A stretch of DNA of 64,000 nucleotides. Origin: Rugalucina vietnamica. Its lineage: Eukaryota; Mollusca; Bivalvia; Lucinida; Lucinidae. Positions 33,251 through 46,004 of this stretch are shown here, piece by piece. How positions within the stretch are numbered: the first letter of the stretch is position 1; the number at the start of each line of letters is the position of its first letter. The translations under genes and the position numbers were made by a program. The stretch covers positions 53,348,856 to 53,412,855 of the forward strand of contig OZ024874.1 of NCBI GenBank assembly GCA_964017185.1, written 5' to 3'. Below the pieces are notes generated by a model. The model was not told where the DNA came from, did not search any database, and saw only the letters and a program-made list of their open reading frames with translations.

Positions 33251-35259
33251 GTACTACTAGTCGGAAAGCAACGGAGTGGCGCAAGAATATTATCAAACAT
33301 TTGTAACCAAGGGAAACGTTCGAAATTTTTCTGGCTTTTCTTGAATCGACAGACCACCACCTTTCTTTCCACAATTCAAAGTCGTTTTTTGATAGCTTTG
33401 CGAAGCTAAAAATATTCAAAGTGGCTTTACAACATATCGTCGCATCTATTTATCATAATAAAACATCTATTTAAGCCCCAAAATGCATCGAAATAATACT
33501 ATTCAAAAATTGGAAATGGCCGTCGAAACAAAGCTCCAATTTGATTGTAAATATCTCAGAGTGTGAAATTGCTCCTACTGGCTCACCTATGTCACTTAAA
33601 AGTTCAGGGTATCTCCTTTCAAACGATACCAAGGGTTCAGGGCCAGGCTCTGGGGGATTTTTATGTTCCAGTATTTACGAAAGGACCTCTCTCAAAAATT
33701 GAACTTTTTTTTTCAAAATGGCAGCAAGAGTCAAGCAAAAGGCTCAGCAAGCCATCCGCTTGTATAAGTCACATTCCCTCCCTAAAAAAGAAAGGCAATA
33801 AATGAAAACACTTGTGAGCTATTTTAAACCCGGGATTTTAAAATGATGTGTTACCTTAGTTGGGTTACTTTAATCCAAATGTACAACATGTTTGATGTTT
33901 AAAACACGATAAAATTCACACACTATGACACAGTTTCAGGTCTTGTTTTGATTTCATTTCTTGGAAGTCACAACATTTGGTGACGTAATCAATTAATTTT
34001 GCGTCACAGGTTCAGCTGTATCGATTTCACGGTGCATAACCATATCGGACTCTATCTGTAAAATCTGAACTCTATCTGTGTAATTTTGGAAACATACGGA
34101 TTGTAAAGGCGAATGTCCGCTGAAAAATACGCCTGAACAATAAATAGTCAATTACATACTTCACGTGCACGGGCACCTGCTGATTGACAAGTGGGTGTGT
34201 AGATGAGGGTAATAATGTTGAAAAATATGTTGGGGATACAGAGATAAAAAAAAATCCAGTTGCGACTCAAATTGTATACGTTTGTCAAATCTAAACAGAA
34301 AGAGATATGACAAGTAGCTCTTGAAGGGTATTTACAAATGACACAGGAAGAAATTTTGGATTTTTCCAGAACATTCCAAGGAATAACCCCCTACCCACAC
34401 CCACCACCCCGGATTTCCAACACGAGAAAGAGATCGCCATTAATTTTGTACATACGTTTCATTTCTTTTCTTTGTAAGCAACGTTAGACTATATATTATA
34501 TGGTTACATTGTGAAAACATGTCCATGAAAATTATACTCTCTCGAATCCCAGTTTTATATGCTTCAAGTTCCGTTATAAACTAGTCATTTGTAATCACAC
34601 CCCCATTCAGACCGGGGGGGATAGCCGTGGAAATGGGCGACCATTAATTTACCCTCGATTTACAAGTCTCCCAGCGCGGGTTATATTTGCAAAACTCCAA
34701 GTGCAATGAAAACATAGAAGGCTGGGCAAATAAGTCTGTGTTTACCAAATGTGTGTCCCCGTAATGCAGAGCTTTAAATAGTGGTTTGCTGAATGAAAAA
34801 TCAGTCTCCGCGTGGGTGTGGTTAAAAATGACCAGTGCATTATCTATCTACAAAATCATCACATTTATGCAAGCGATCTCTATTCTTTTGAGCTAATCAA
34901 ACTGAGGTGGAATGTCCTGCTACTAATAGACATATAAGACCGTGACTGTGACAATATTTCGGCAGCATCAGGTAAAATAAATGATCAGGAACTGGTCAAT
35001 CAGAAGCAATTTAAGTTACTTCCTTCTAAAACATAGGTGACCGTAGGTGGGGACCAAAATGGCAATTATGTATTATAAGCAAAAAACATGTCGCAAGCTG
35101 TTTGAACTATGGATACACAAACGGGATCATAGCAAGAAAAACTTTAACATGATTTTATCATGTTAAAAAGTATGGGCGTGTTTTTGATTCTATATAGTAT
35201 CATACAATCGGTATTTTACTACGATGAGGATCTTTGAATATTATGGTGGTTTACATGTA
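33251..35259. other. Intergenic DNA, no gene recognised
   Basis: An 80-codon frame at 33563-33805 shares CTGGGGGATTTTTATGTTCC with 38970-38995, indicating a small dispersed repeat rather than a gene. Nothing else seen. Confidence 0.4.
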
Positions 35260-35590
35260 TATTGTTCGGGTCGGGTCAGACCAGCCCCTGGGGTCCAATT
35301 TTTCTCAGAATCATAAATCTCCAGTCAATTTGCCAAAATTCCGTCATGTTTTTCTCTTCAGATAATATTTTGACAATTTTCCCCATTCAAATGCATACGC
35401 GACCTATGTTGACCTTGCCATAAAATAGGTCAAGGTCTTTACAGGGTCAGGATTTATAAACTTTGTAGAGCTCCTCTCCTCGATGCTTGCTGCCAAGTTT
35501 CAAAATCATAGGCCTTCAGTCTTCTGGTTTTGGAGAAGATATTTAAAGGTTTTTGCTATTTATTGCCATGGTGGCCATCTTGGTCATGGG
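35260..35590 (-). repeat. Fragment of the ~452 bp unit family
   Basis: Contains GTTGACCTTGCC, AAATAGGTCAAGGTC and GGTGGCCATCTTGGTCATGG in the orientation of arrays 2 and 3. It runs into a partial MITE. Confidence 0.65.
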
Positions 35591-35592
35591 AC

Positions 35593-35860
35593 ACAGACCT
35601 GTTTGTGTTAGACCTGGTCGAAAACCCTGAAGACCAGTTTTCTCATGATGCACCTCAAATGCATTGGGCTATGACTTTAAGAGCAACTTAGCCGGGATTT
35701 CCGATCAGGTCTGACACAAACCAGCATGTAGAGTCACAGAAAAAGGCTAGAAGCTTGAAATTTCTGATATAAAAAGAAGAGGGATTGAACTATTTAAGAA
35801 GCGATAATAAAGGTGCTGATCAGTGTGCAGTTACTGCACTCACATATCAAGGCAGACAAA
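35593..35860. mobile_element. Rearranged TGAGCC-family MITE pieces (copy D)
   Basis: Two half-elements in opposite orientation: TTTGTGTTAGACCTGGTCG...TTTTCTCATGATG (35608-35650) and CAGGTCTGACACAAACC...GCTGATCAG (35705-35825). Confidence 0.55.
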
Positions 35861-36166
35861 TGGCCAAATGTACTGGCTGTTGAAGTATATGATTTATAGA
35901 TTAAAAGAAAAATATATTTTGAAACTTATCTGTTTGCTTTTGCCTAATAATTTTAAAAGTGTTGTTTGTTGATTTCCCTGGTTTTTAACATTTTCATTTT
36001 GAGAAATTTTGTGTTCATGAAAAATGAGCCCTAGAATTCTTTTGAAAATGTAGTCATGCCTGTTAAGTTGGATACTCATATCCCACTTATCTAAAGTAGA
36101 ATTTTGGTTTACATAGGTCAACTATTCATTAGATACACATGATTAAAACTGCCACATTGATGCTGT

Positions 36167-36170
<4 letters not shown>

Positions 36171-36259
<89 letters not shown>
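36171..36259. repeat. (CT)n(GT)n compound microsatellite
   Basis: About 46 bp of CT followed by about 42 bp of GT. Confidence 0.95.
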
Positions 36260-36260
<1 letters not shown>

Positions 36261-36400
36261 AAAATGTGTCTTTATTTCTCATCTGAAAATTGCTTTTATC
36301 ATGGTATATTGTGAAGGTTTGTCATCTTCATAAGAATCTAATGTAACATATGTTGAGCATTGTTAAAGCAACATAAAGGTTCTGTATTTTTGTGAACATA

Positions 36401-36444
<44 letters not shown>

Positions 36445-36561
36445 AATTCAGGGGAAACAACCAATACGAATTATGGTACAAATAGGATTTTTTTTTTTTT
36501 TTTTTTTTAACAATTTGACATTTATTTCACTATATGAAATGTACACGTACAAAATACGTGT

Positions 36562-36610
<49 letters not shown>

Positions 36611-36720
36611 AATTCAGGGGAAACAACCAATACGAATTATGGTACAAATAGGATTTTATTTATTTATTTATTTTTTTTTTTTTTTTTTAATTTTATTTAT
36701 TTATTTTTTTTTTTGCAATT
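36401..36720. repeat. Poly(A)/poly(T) block containing a 48 bp exact duplication
   Basis: The segment CAATTCAGGGGAAACAACCA...TAGGATTTT occurs at 36444-36491 and again at 36610-36657 without differences, each copy bracketed by long A and T homopolymers. Poly-Lys and poly-Phe frames here are artefacts. Confidence 0.85.
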
Positions 36721-36889
36721 TCACCCGTTTCAACATTTAAAGACCCTGGCGAAACGTTTTATTACAATCCCATTTATATTATTACCCTTAACCCGAGGGT
36801 GGGTGATTGATGGTCTTGTAACAAAAAAAAAACTAATAATGGCATGTACGTTTCGCGAAGGTCTTCTTCAAATGGGTTGAAATGCATAA

Positions 36890-36896
36890 AAAAGAA

Positions 36897-36937
<41 letters not shown>

Positions 36938-36955
36938 AAAAAAGAAAGAAAAAAA
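36890..36955. repeat. (GAAA)n microsatellite
   Basis: Tandem AAAG/GAAA units. Confidence 0.9.
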
Positions 36956-37107
36956 CGGACCAGTGTGAAGAAAACTCGGGAGAAAACTATGTCATCCCAA
37001 CCGACCAAATCTAACAAACACATTTGAGTTCTCCCAACATTTTTTTTTAGTTGAAATTAAGTTACAGCACTAGCATGTAGTCAACTCAAAATCTTCTGTT
37101 ATTAATG

Positions 37108-37392
37108 TTTCTGTACAAGTTTGGTCAAAATCCATCCATTTGTTCAAAGATATAGCGGTGGATTTAAGGGACGTTGGCCTTGAAAATTAGGTCAAGGTCA
37201 CCAAAATCTAATCAACTCTTTCCCTCTCCCAATCGTGTATCTGTGAAAGTTTGGTCAAAATCCAGTCATTGGTTCAAAAAAGATATCGCACCAGAAAGAA
37301 GCTATATGCGGACACCGACAGAATCCGCACCCAAAACAATATGTGTACACATGTGTTCACGCGCGCGCGCGTGCGTGTGTGTGTGTGTGTTG
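37108..37392. repeat. Two ~118 bp tandem units plus a GT microsatellite
   Basis: AAGTTTGGTCAAAATCCA recurs near 37118 and 37235, each followed by GTTCAAA...AGATAT. A (CG)n/(GT)n run follows at 37361-37390. Confidence 0.6.
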
Positions 37393-38103
37393 GGGGTATG
37401 TTTGGACGACTTGCTTAAATTTTAATTCATTCGGGAATTTGTCCCTGCATGACTAAAATTATTTACTATTTGCAAATAATCGAAGGCATATTCGAGCTAC
37501 AGTTTATCTCTGCGTAATGCTCAATAAATCATACACGGTTAGTCCCCGTGAAATTCCGAGAAATTGAGATGTAAACAAATGGCGAGTTCGACTAGCACCA
37601 TGAGCACGCCATAATTGACACACAAACTGTTTATTCAGTACCACGCTTTAAACGCATGTGATTGATTGATCATTGATTTGATGTTGTCGGTATTGTCGGT
37701 GTTCGGCCATAAAGCCATATAGCCACACAGGTATAGGTCTTCGTGAGTATAGACTTAACACTTGTATATTCACGCGGTATATCGGTGGTGCGAAACCCTT
37801 AATTTGAACTTGGTTTGGCGAAACGTTTGGTTTCCACCACAAATGCCTCCAGCTCTTCTAAAATGGTGACTGATTGATTAATTGATTGATTGATTGATTG
37901 ATTACTACCGTTTCGTCCATGGTGGGCTGCTTGGCAAGCCGCCTTGGTGTAACTAGCACTCATTCCACATTGTTGCAATCTAAGGCAGGTGACGATCTCT
38001 GAAGTGACGATATTTAATAGTCTTCTTGAATCAGTGAGAGAGATGAAAATGACCACAGAAACAGTTTCACAACCAAAACATCATTACCGTTATCATTGTT
38101 TAA

Positions 38104-38151
<48 letters not shown>

Positions 38152-39310
38152 TTACTTCAAAATTTGACTTAGTATTACGATAACGGAACCGGTGGCGGAT
38201 TATAATTATTATTTATTTTTTTTATATATATTTATCTTTCTTCTTCTTTTTTTTTTTGTGTGTATGTGTGTGTGGGGTGGGGTGGGTGTGTGTGTGTGGG
38301 GGGGAGGGGGTCACCGAAGCTACATGATGTTGGGGTCAATTAAGCCTAGCAGATAGCAAGTGTCGAACCTCAGTATAGCAGTCACGACAGGATTAAAACG
38401 AAAATAAATCAATGTGTACAATTTGTAGATCTAAATAAAAAAAAAATCACACAGTCATCCCACGATACGTAAGTAGGCTACTCCTGTTATGTAGAGGTTT
38501 TTCATTATATTAGCTGCAGATACGGGTAAGTAACTTTGTCGGGATTTTATTACAACCTGTAGTATTGTCTACGCAACATCTTTTGAGCAACTGATTTCTC
38601 AAAGTGTGCTGCAGAAGTACATTTGTATTCTATTCTGTTCAAGTACTTGTAGACTAGTGGTTGAAAATCGAACGCAACTGATGACGTTTCAATGCTTACG
38701 TCGCATTGAATTTGTAAAAGCATAACAAACAGACATGACAGTATCTTCCTTATGAAATAATTCTTGTAAGGTATGTCTTTGTGTGTTCATTTTATGAAAA
38801 ATAACCCCAGACACTTATGTTCGTATGCATGATGTGATCGTATTTAACGAGATACAAAGCTTCAACTTTGCAAGCGACTTGCTCCACACAGGAAACTTCT
38901 CCCACGAAGGGGTTTAGCAGAAAGATGGCCAAGGGTTTCTTTGAGAGAGTTTTGATACCAATATCGACTTTCCCTCTGGGGGATTTTTATGTTCCATTAT
39001 TTTCTGAGGCAGGTGTTTCACAAGAAGATTTTTTTGAGATTCTGCTGCTTCAGTTTTCCGTGCATTTAAAAAGCAACACATGACCTAAAACTTGTATGAA
39101 AGTGACATAAAGCTGTAAAAAGGATTCCAAAACGTTATCAAATATCAAGAAAATGCTGTCAGTGCATGCGACGCACAATATAATAACATGAACTCTGCTG
39201 AAATTATGACGAATTTCGCGCCATTTTCATGACGCCATTTTGAAGGGATTATTTTTTGACGCGCTTGGTGACGTTTTGTAAATACTTTCACAACTTTTGA
39301 CGTCGTTGCC
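37393..39310. other. Intergenic DNA with short microsatellites
   Basis: Holds (GATT)n at 37868-37903, (ATT)n at 38105-38151 and G/T-rich runs at 38258-38312. No gene is supported. The frame at 38868-39083 contains the small dispersed repeat shared with 33640-33670. Confidence 0.45.
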
Positions 39311-39399
39311 GCTCGACTATACAAAACGTGTACAACCTAACAGTGCACCATGGCTCAAACGAATGGAAAAGGCAAGCGGTCCCATTGAAACCTAATGGT

Positions 39400-39870
39400 G
39401 AAATGCAACCATATCCCATCAGAAATGCACAGCAATCACATGGCGACCGCACGATAAACGTGCGGACGCCGTTGTATGTCCGTATAATGACCGCAGGATA
39501 TCCGTACGATTTTCATAACCTTGCGAAATAGCCGTACGGATGCCGTACGATCACCCTAAAGATCTACGATTAGCTTGCGATTTTATTCCAAACATTATCA
39601 TAAAAACCGTGGGGTGACCGCACGATCATCGTAGGGTTTCCATACGACGCCCTTATGGCGCCCGTACGATGCTACCTACAACATGTCTTCGGTCTACGTA
39701 AAACTTGTAAAAGTGCAGACTACTACAAAATCGTAGGGGCTACGGAGATCGTAGGAAGCCGTAGGAAGCCGTAGAATCGAAGGGACATCGTAAGGTCAAC
39801 ATGCGGAGATCGCGCGAAAATGCAAAAAATGGCATCGTGCGATCATCACAAACAAATCGTAGGCCAAACG
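39400..39870. repeat. CGTA/ATCG-rich island
   Basis: Dense GTACGAT, CCGTACGG, ATCGTAGG and CGCACGAT words over ~470 bp, CpG-rich against an AT-rich background. It looks like a diverged short-unit repeat. No ORF of note. Confidence 0.5.
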
Positions 39871-39949
39871 TAACCTAGGCTTAAGTACTTAAAAGCTGGA
39901 CTTCTGTAGAAAAAAAAAACAACACCACTCGTTATATATGATAAGGGGC

Positions 39950-40720
39950 TGTATCGTATTTGAGAAAATTTTGTCTGAAAAGGTAAAAAAGTTAGCAATG
40001 ACCAGGAAACAGCGCAATCAGAACGAAAGTTCAATTCCAAAAAAAAACCTAGGTGGGAAAAAACTAAATTTACAACCAGGCGCTAACACAAAAAGAACAT
40101 ATCGTAGGACGAGTGAGCAGCTATTTCCCAATACGTCGCCACTCTGTTACCCAGACTTAACCACACGAAAACGTACATGAGAGGTGCAAACAACACTCAA
40201 ATTCAACACCAAAACATAAAACAATTAGAACCACAACAGTCAGTAATACGGTCAGTAATATAAAATAAAAGTGGAGGGGGGGGGGGGGGGGGTAAAGATT
40301 TTACAGTGCCCTAACTTCACCATCAGCTTCTCCAGTGGCTCACAACATTTTTGTCAGTTGTTCGGTCCTCGTAGTGAAACTCTATCTAATCAATGTATCC
40401 TTATGGACAAACAAATCAATGAGATCCTCGGCAAGCCAAACAGCATTTAATGTAAATCATCAGCTGGAGCAAACGAAACACCAACTGATCTCCGGTAGGC
40501 CAAGCAACAGACAAGAAGCTCCGACCCCAACCAATTAAAATGAATAGTTTTTAGTTGGGGCCATCACAGAGTCTGACGCCCAACACACCGGCGTACAATT
40601 AAAGAAGAAAACAAAATAGTCAACCGTGACTGGGTTAAAACTAAGCGTGCAGACTGTCGCATTACAATTAAGTTATATTCTATACGTTTGTCACGTATAA
40701 TGATTGTTCTAAACTGATGA
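39950..40720 (-). mobile_element. YLDD reverse-transcriptase element 3' region (copy 7)
   Basis: A - strand copy with AGCAATGACCAGGAAACAGC, GAGTGAGCAGCTATTTCCCA and GGCCAAGCAACAGACAAGAA blocks. It ends near the coding C-terminus around 40680. A G homopolymer interrupts it near 40277. Confidence 0.65.
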
Positions 40721-41884
40721 AAAAATCATTCCAAAATCAATCGGCATAGAATCTACAATCAATTTTAAGAAAAATCCCAAAAGTTCAAAACTGTTATTCC
40801 TAGAGTATTCAGCGCTTAATTTGTTTCATTAAAAACACCCATACCCTTCCTTTAAATTCATCAAATGCATGAAGAGAGTATCAGCGATGGAACTAACATT
40901 AAACACTGAATAAGTTTAAGTCACCACGTGCTGCAGGTAATATCGACAAATCTGACAGAAACAAACTATAAACATTTTGTCATTACCTCCCATATGTGAC
41001 AAAATAGATTCACAATATTGTATTATAAACAAGACTCTGTTGCGTCTGAGCGATACCAGAGATAGTTGATATCATCAGCTGTGCGAAACAAATAGGTATG
41101 CTAAAACTTAAGACATATCTCATGGAAAATGTTCAAACATGAGCAGCTGATCGATCAGTAAGTAATACTATTTAGTCTACCAAACCTGTATGGATATCAG
41201 ATCCAAACAATTTCCTCAACTTGATCAAAGAAAACTATGTCCTAGTGGTAGAGTCATTTTATTAAAATTCAGATTAAAGTCTTCTTCAAGGTTATTTTTT
41301 CTCATATGTCTACAGACGACCTTAATCATAATTAGGGGCTTGATAATGGTGTCTCGGGTTGATACTGCTGACGATACTCATACATACGTAATCAAGTATG
41401 AATACATGTAGCTTATTAATGTGTTCTCGCCACAACATAATATCTCGTTATAACTGTTCTATAAATTTATGCATTAAGAAAGCATCAGCGAAAAAATAAC
41501 AGAAAACTAATAATTTTAAGTCACTAATATACACAGGAAGTAATGTCGACAAATCTGACAGACACAACAATAAACATTTTGTTGTTACCTCCCGTATGTG
41601 ACATAATATATTCGTAAAATGTTCTTATTATCTGAGACAAAACTCTGTTCACATTACACCAGGTGTCTGTAATACTAGAGATGGTTCATATCACGTTCTG
41701 TACGAACAAAATAATATGCTAAAGATAGAACAGAGGACCATTCCCATCATTTTGTCAGAAATGAGAGGTAATGACAAACGTTACATGGTTTGTTTCTGTC
41801 AGACATTACTTCAGCGTCTTATTCAAGATTTCTTTAATTTAAACCGTTTTTTCGCTTTAATTTATCGAAGCTGGTGAATTATAC
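40721..41884. other. Intergenic DNA with a diverged direct repeat
   Basis: Segments around 40930-41050 and 41540-41660 resemble each other (TCGACAAATCTGACAGA, ATAAACATTTTGT, TTACCTCCC.TATGTGACA), about 600 bp apart. No gene seen. Confidence 0.4.
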
Positions 41885-42880
41885 TTTGAATACCCTTCTG
41901 GTTCTGGAGAAGAAGATTTTTAAAGGTTTTTGCTATTTATAGCCATGGCGGCCATCTTGGTCATATGACCTTGACCTTTTATATTAATTTTCATTCCCCC
42001 TTCCTAACGATGCTCCACATGAAGTTTGGCTTTAATTTGCCTAGCAGTTTCAGAGAAGTAGATGTTTGAATATTATGGTCATATACATGTATATAGCCCC
42101 GGGGCAGGGGCAGACAACCCCCTGGGATCAAAATTTTTCTCATAAACAAATCTCTTGTCCATTTGCATTCTCCAGGCAAGTTTTTTTAAAGGTTTGTTCT
42201 ATTTATAGCCATGGCAGCCATCTTGGTCATGTGACCTTGACCATTTATATAAACTTTTTTCCCCCTTCCCAAGGATGCTCCATATATAGTTTGGCTTTGA
42301 TTGGCCAAGCGGTTTCAGGGGAGAAGATGTTTCATTACTATGGAAATATACATGTATATAGCTCCGGGGCAGGGGCAGACAACCCCCCCAGGCTCTAAGA
42401 TTTTCCATTAACATTAATCTTCTGTCCATTTGCCTATTCCCAATAAGTTGTACCCATTAAATAGCATTTTACCATTTTTTCCCATTCAAATGCATTGGCG
42501 ACCTAAGTTGACCTTGCCGTAAAATAGGTCAAGGTCATCCTAGGGTCATGATTTATATAAATTATGATGGACCCGCGTCCCCAATGCTACATACCAAGTT
42601 TCGTGGAAATCGGCCCACTGGTTCTGGAGAAGAAGATTTTTAAAGGTTTTTGCTATTTATAGCCATAGCAGCCATCTTGGTCATGTGACCTGGACCATTT
42701 TATATAAACTTTTGTTCCCCCTTCCTAAGGATGCTCCACATGAAGTTTGGCTTTGATTGGCCAATCGGTTTCAGAGGAGAAGATCTTTGAAATTGTGGAC
42801 GGACGGACGACGGACGGACGACGGAGCATGGCCATCCTATAAGCTCACCTTGTGAGCCTTCGGCTCAGGTGAGCTAAAAA
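41885..42880 (-). repeat. Array of ~452 bp units (array 2)
   Basis: Same units as array 1 in inverse orientation. GAAGTTTGGCTTT occurs near 42020, 42290 and 42741, so one unit is shortened to ~268 bp. The right end is the GAGCCTTCGGCTC-AGGTGAGCT hairpin followed by AAAAA. Confidence 0.75.
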
Positions 42881-42905
42881 TGTACATAGGGTTCAAACAG
42901 CACAA

Positions 42906-43600
42906 AGAAAAAGGTACAAGTAGGCAATGATTAGGTTTAGGCACAATTAGAGAGAAATTCCCACTCCAAAAATGAGGCGGGGAAAAAACAAATTGACAAT
43001 TAGGTACTTGTTCTTAGAGAACATATCGTGAGCCGAGTAAGCAGCTATTTCCCAATAGGCGGCCACTCGGTGACACAAAATTACCTAAAACTACGAAAAC
43101 GTACATAAGGTTCAAAAAGCACAAAAAATCGATTCCAAAATATACAAAATATAAAACAAATAGAACCACAAAAGAAGTATCGCCGGGGGTGGGGGGTGGG
43201 GGGTGGGTGCTTAAACCGGTTTTACAGGAACATTTCCTCACCCTCATTTTCTGCAGTGGTTCAAAACATTTAGTTAGTTGTTCGGTCCTCGTGGTGAATC
43301 TCTAACTAGTCAATGAATCATCATGTTCAAACAAATAAATCATGATAACCACTATGATGAATCAAAAACGAGGACTCACAGTCACAGATTCAGTAAGCTG
43401 CCCGAGGATGGAGAGATGGAGATCCCTGGGCGCCGAATGACTTAATGAAATCCGGAGCAAAAGAAAAACACCAGCTGAACCCCGGTGGGCCACTGAATCG
43501 ACACCAAAACATAAAACAAATAGAACCACAACAGAAGTATAGCCTGTGAACGATCACTAATATAAAATTGCCTGGTGTTTTAGTGTTACACTAAAGCAAT
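42906..43600 (-). mobile_element. YLDD reverse-transcriptase element 3' region (copy 8)
   Basis: A - strand copy from AAGGTACAAGTAGGCAATGA to about 43580. It has a GGGGTGGGGGGTGGG expansion near 43186 and an internally repeated segment. Noncoding. Confidence 0.65.
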
Positions 43601-44189
43601 GAATGTTTGATAATGTAAAAAGAACCAAATTAATCACCAGAACAGACTAGGGTTAACTTACAAAAAGTAATATCAATTGCAGATTTCTGGACAAATCACA
43701 GGGTCTTTGTAATTGAGCAAAGATCGAACTAAATCGACTTGTGTCGACATGGATACAAGATATAACTTGATGTATCAAAGCTGACACTACACTGAAAGAA
43801 GATAGGTATTCACTCTGAATCTGAGTCGGAATGTGATACTGGTTACCTTACCAAGGACTCTGAGACAAGAAGAAAATTAGCCAAAAGCTCACTCAAGAAT
43901 TCTGATTAAAGGCAATGGTATATTTTTGACGAAAATGATGAAAGCATTAACTTTTTGGATCTTGCATGAGGTACAAGACGATGCTACTTGATCGGCCTAC
44001 AGTTATAATTGTAGGTCAGTCTCATGTACAGGTAATTAATACATCTGGGTATACACGGAAGCGGAAGAAACCTTTCTTGCTTCCCAGATTGGATATGGAG
44101 AGTTGAAAGTCAGCAACGACGCGGAATATGTGCAATCAGAACTAAAGTACAAGCCTAAAAACCGAGCTTGGAAAATCTTGTACTGATAT

Positions 44190-45010
44190 GAGAACTACAA
44201 TTGGTTGACAGTTTTCAATATCTAGGAGTCAGCCTTCAAAGTAATCAGTAATGGTCTCTTGAAACAAGCCTCTAAGCTTCTTGCTGACAAGGCATTGAAA
44301 GCCCAGTTTTCTTTAGTAAGTAAGTTCAAAGAATTCAAAGAAATACCTGTCAAGATAATTTTGAAATTATTCGATACGTTAATTATGCCAATTATAACTT
44401 ACAGCAGTGATATATGGATATCAGACTTCAAAATTGACTTACTTAATAATAACTACCCTTTTGAAAATGTCCATCTGAGAAACTGCAAATATGTACTTGG
44501 AGTAAACAGAAAAACAAGCAACCTTTTTCTTTTGATCCTTTGGGATCAGTGAATATATATGAAGTATTTCAAATTTTTATGTGTTAAGAATCATCTTCTT
44601 AACAGTATTTTGATTATTTGGCCCCTTTGGGAATTTGAGTCTTTGATTTAGACTACACAGATGTAAATTCTTGAAATTGCAGCAAAATGTCTGGCTTTCG
44701 CTGCCAGTTTTATAAAGGGTCACTGATGAAGGTTCATTACCCGAAATTGTACAATATGGCCCATCTTCTAGCTTTGTATTTTTACTGCTTCCAAAGGATC
44801 TAACAATTATTTTTATTTGTAAGTGTGAATAAGGTCGATATCCTGTCAAACTGAAACAAATGTTTGATTATTATCAGAGGCTACAGAACCTCCCAGCAGA
44901 CCGCTTCTTGAAAACTGTTTTCTACACTGATAGCGAATTATACACTAGTGGAGGTAAATCCTGGTTTGGTTGCCTGGCAAATTTCTCATAGCAAGAAAAG
45001 CTGTCTGACT
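44190..45010 (+). pseudogene. Non-LTR (CR1/L2-like) reverse-transcriptase C-terminal remnant
   Basis: VDSFQYLGVSLQS at ~44205-44250 is the YLGV block typical of LINE reverse transcriptases. It is followed after a frame break by KQASKLLADKALKAQFSL and IMPIITYSSDIW (44259-44552). A last piece (YTDSELYTSGGKSWFGC) lies at ~44925-44980. Stops, frameshifts and an inserted ~290 bp segment (44555-44850) carrying a hammerhead ribozyme break it up. It is an element fossil, not a host gene. LINE clade is inferred. Confidence 0.6.
44717..44762 (+). ncRNA. Type I hammerhead ribozyme (self-cleaving RNA)
   Basis: All catalytic parts occur in order. Stem I 5' strand GGGTCA is 44717-44722, and core CTGATGA is 44723-44729. 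Stem II is AGGT/ACCC with a 5 nt loop, 44730-44742, and its first pair is A-C where G-C is usual. GAA is 44743-44745. Stem III ATT/AAT with a GTAC loop is 44746-44755. Cleavage-site A is 44756 in an AUA triplet. Stem I 3' strand TGGCCC is 44757-44762 and pairs fully with GGGTCA (one G-U). Such ribozymes are known in Penelope-like elements and retrozymes. Cleavage would fall after 44756. Activity is untested. Confidence 0.72.
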
Positions 45011-45029
45011 TAGACACGTACAGCAAAGA

Positions 45030-45790
45030 CAGTTACAAACGGTTAGGTTATAACTTGAATGTTATGCGACAGTCTGCATGCTTAGTTTTTAACCCAATCA
45101 TGGTTGATCTTTAATTGCACGCCGGTGGGTCGGGCGTCAGACTCTATGATGGCCCCGACTTAAAGCTATTCATTTTAGTTGGTTGGGGTCGGAGCTTCTT
45201 GTCTGTTGCTTGGCTCACCGGGGTCCAACTGATGTTTTTCTTTTGCTCCGGAGTTGTTAAGTTATTCGGCGCCCAGGGATCTCCATCGTCGGGCAGCTTA
45301 CTGAATCTGTGAGTCCTGGTTTTTGATTCATCAGGATGTTTATCATGATTTATTTGTTTGTTCTTGATGATTTATTGACTAGTTAGAGATTCACCACGAG
45401 GACTGAAGAACAAACTAAATGTTATGAACCACTGCAGAAGCTGAGGGTGAGGTTATGGCCATGTAAAATCGATTTAAGCCCGCCAGTAACTTTGTGTAAC
45501 TGATCGTTCCAAGTCGATACTTCTGTGGTGGTTCTTTTTGTTTTATGTCTTGGTGTTTAAAATTTTTGTGCTGTTGGCGCCTTATGCATGTTTTCATATT
45601 TTTAGTTAAGTTAAGGTAACTGAGTGGCCACCTATTGTGAAAATAGCTTCTCATTCGGCTTACGAAATGTTTTCATGGTATAAGTACCTGATTGTTAGTT
45701 TTTTCCCACCTCGGTTTTTGTAGTGGGAATCTTTTTCTGATTGCGCCTTTTCCTGATCTTTGCCTTCTTGTACCTTTTCGATCGGAAATA
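45030..45790 (+). mobile_element. YLDD reverse-transcriptase element 3' end (copy 9)
   Basis: Starts in the coding C-terminus (GYNLNVMRQSACLVFNPIMV), then the GCCGGTGGGTCGGGCGTCAG and TTGCTTGGCTCACCGGGGTC blocks, down to TTGCCTTCTTGTACCTTTTC at ~45778. Together with copy 10 it shows the unoccupied target of the DNA transposon. Confidence 0.75.
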
Positions 45791-46004
45791 GAAAGTATTT
45801 ACAATAAAAAAATCTCGAATCACATTGGTAAACTGAAGGGAAATAAAGATAGTAAACTCCAGATTTTGGTGAGGGATTTACTGAGTTCTGTCTTGAGTTT
45901 TGAATGGAGAAAATGTTTAAAATGTCATATAAAGTGAAAGTCTTGCAGGAAATGCAAGGTAGGACTGAATGTTAATGATTCTGAAAAAAACAATAGCCAA
46001 CCGC

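Noticed and set aside
36392..36880. 162-codon frame rich in Lys and Phe
   Set aside because: It consists of poly(A)/poly(T) tracts and a duplicated 48 bp segment. No domain.
44259..44552. 97-codon frame as a possible host gene
   Set aside because: Its sequence and the YLGV block just upstream are LINE reverse-transcriptase features, and the frame is broken on both sides.
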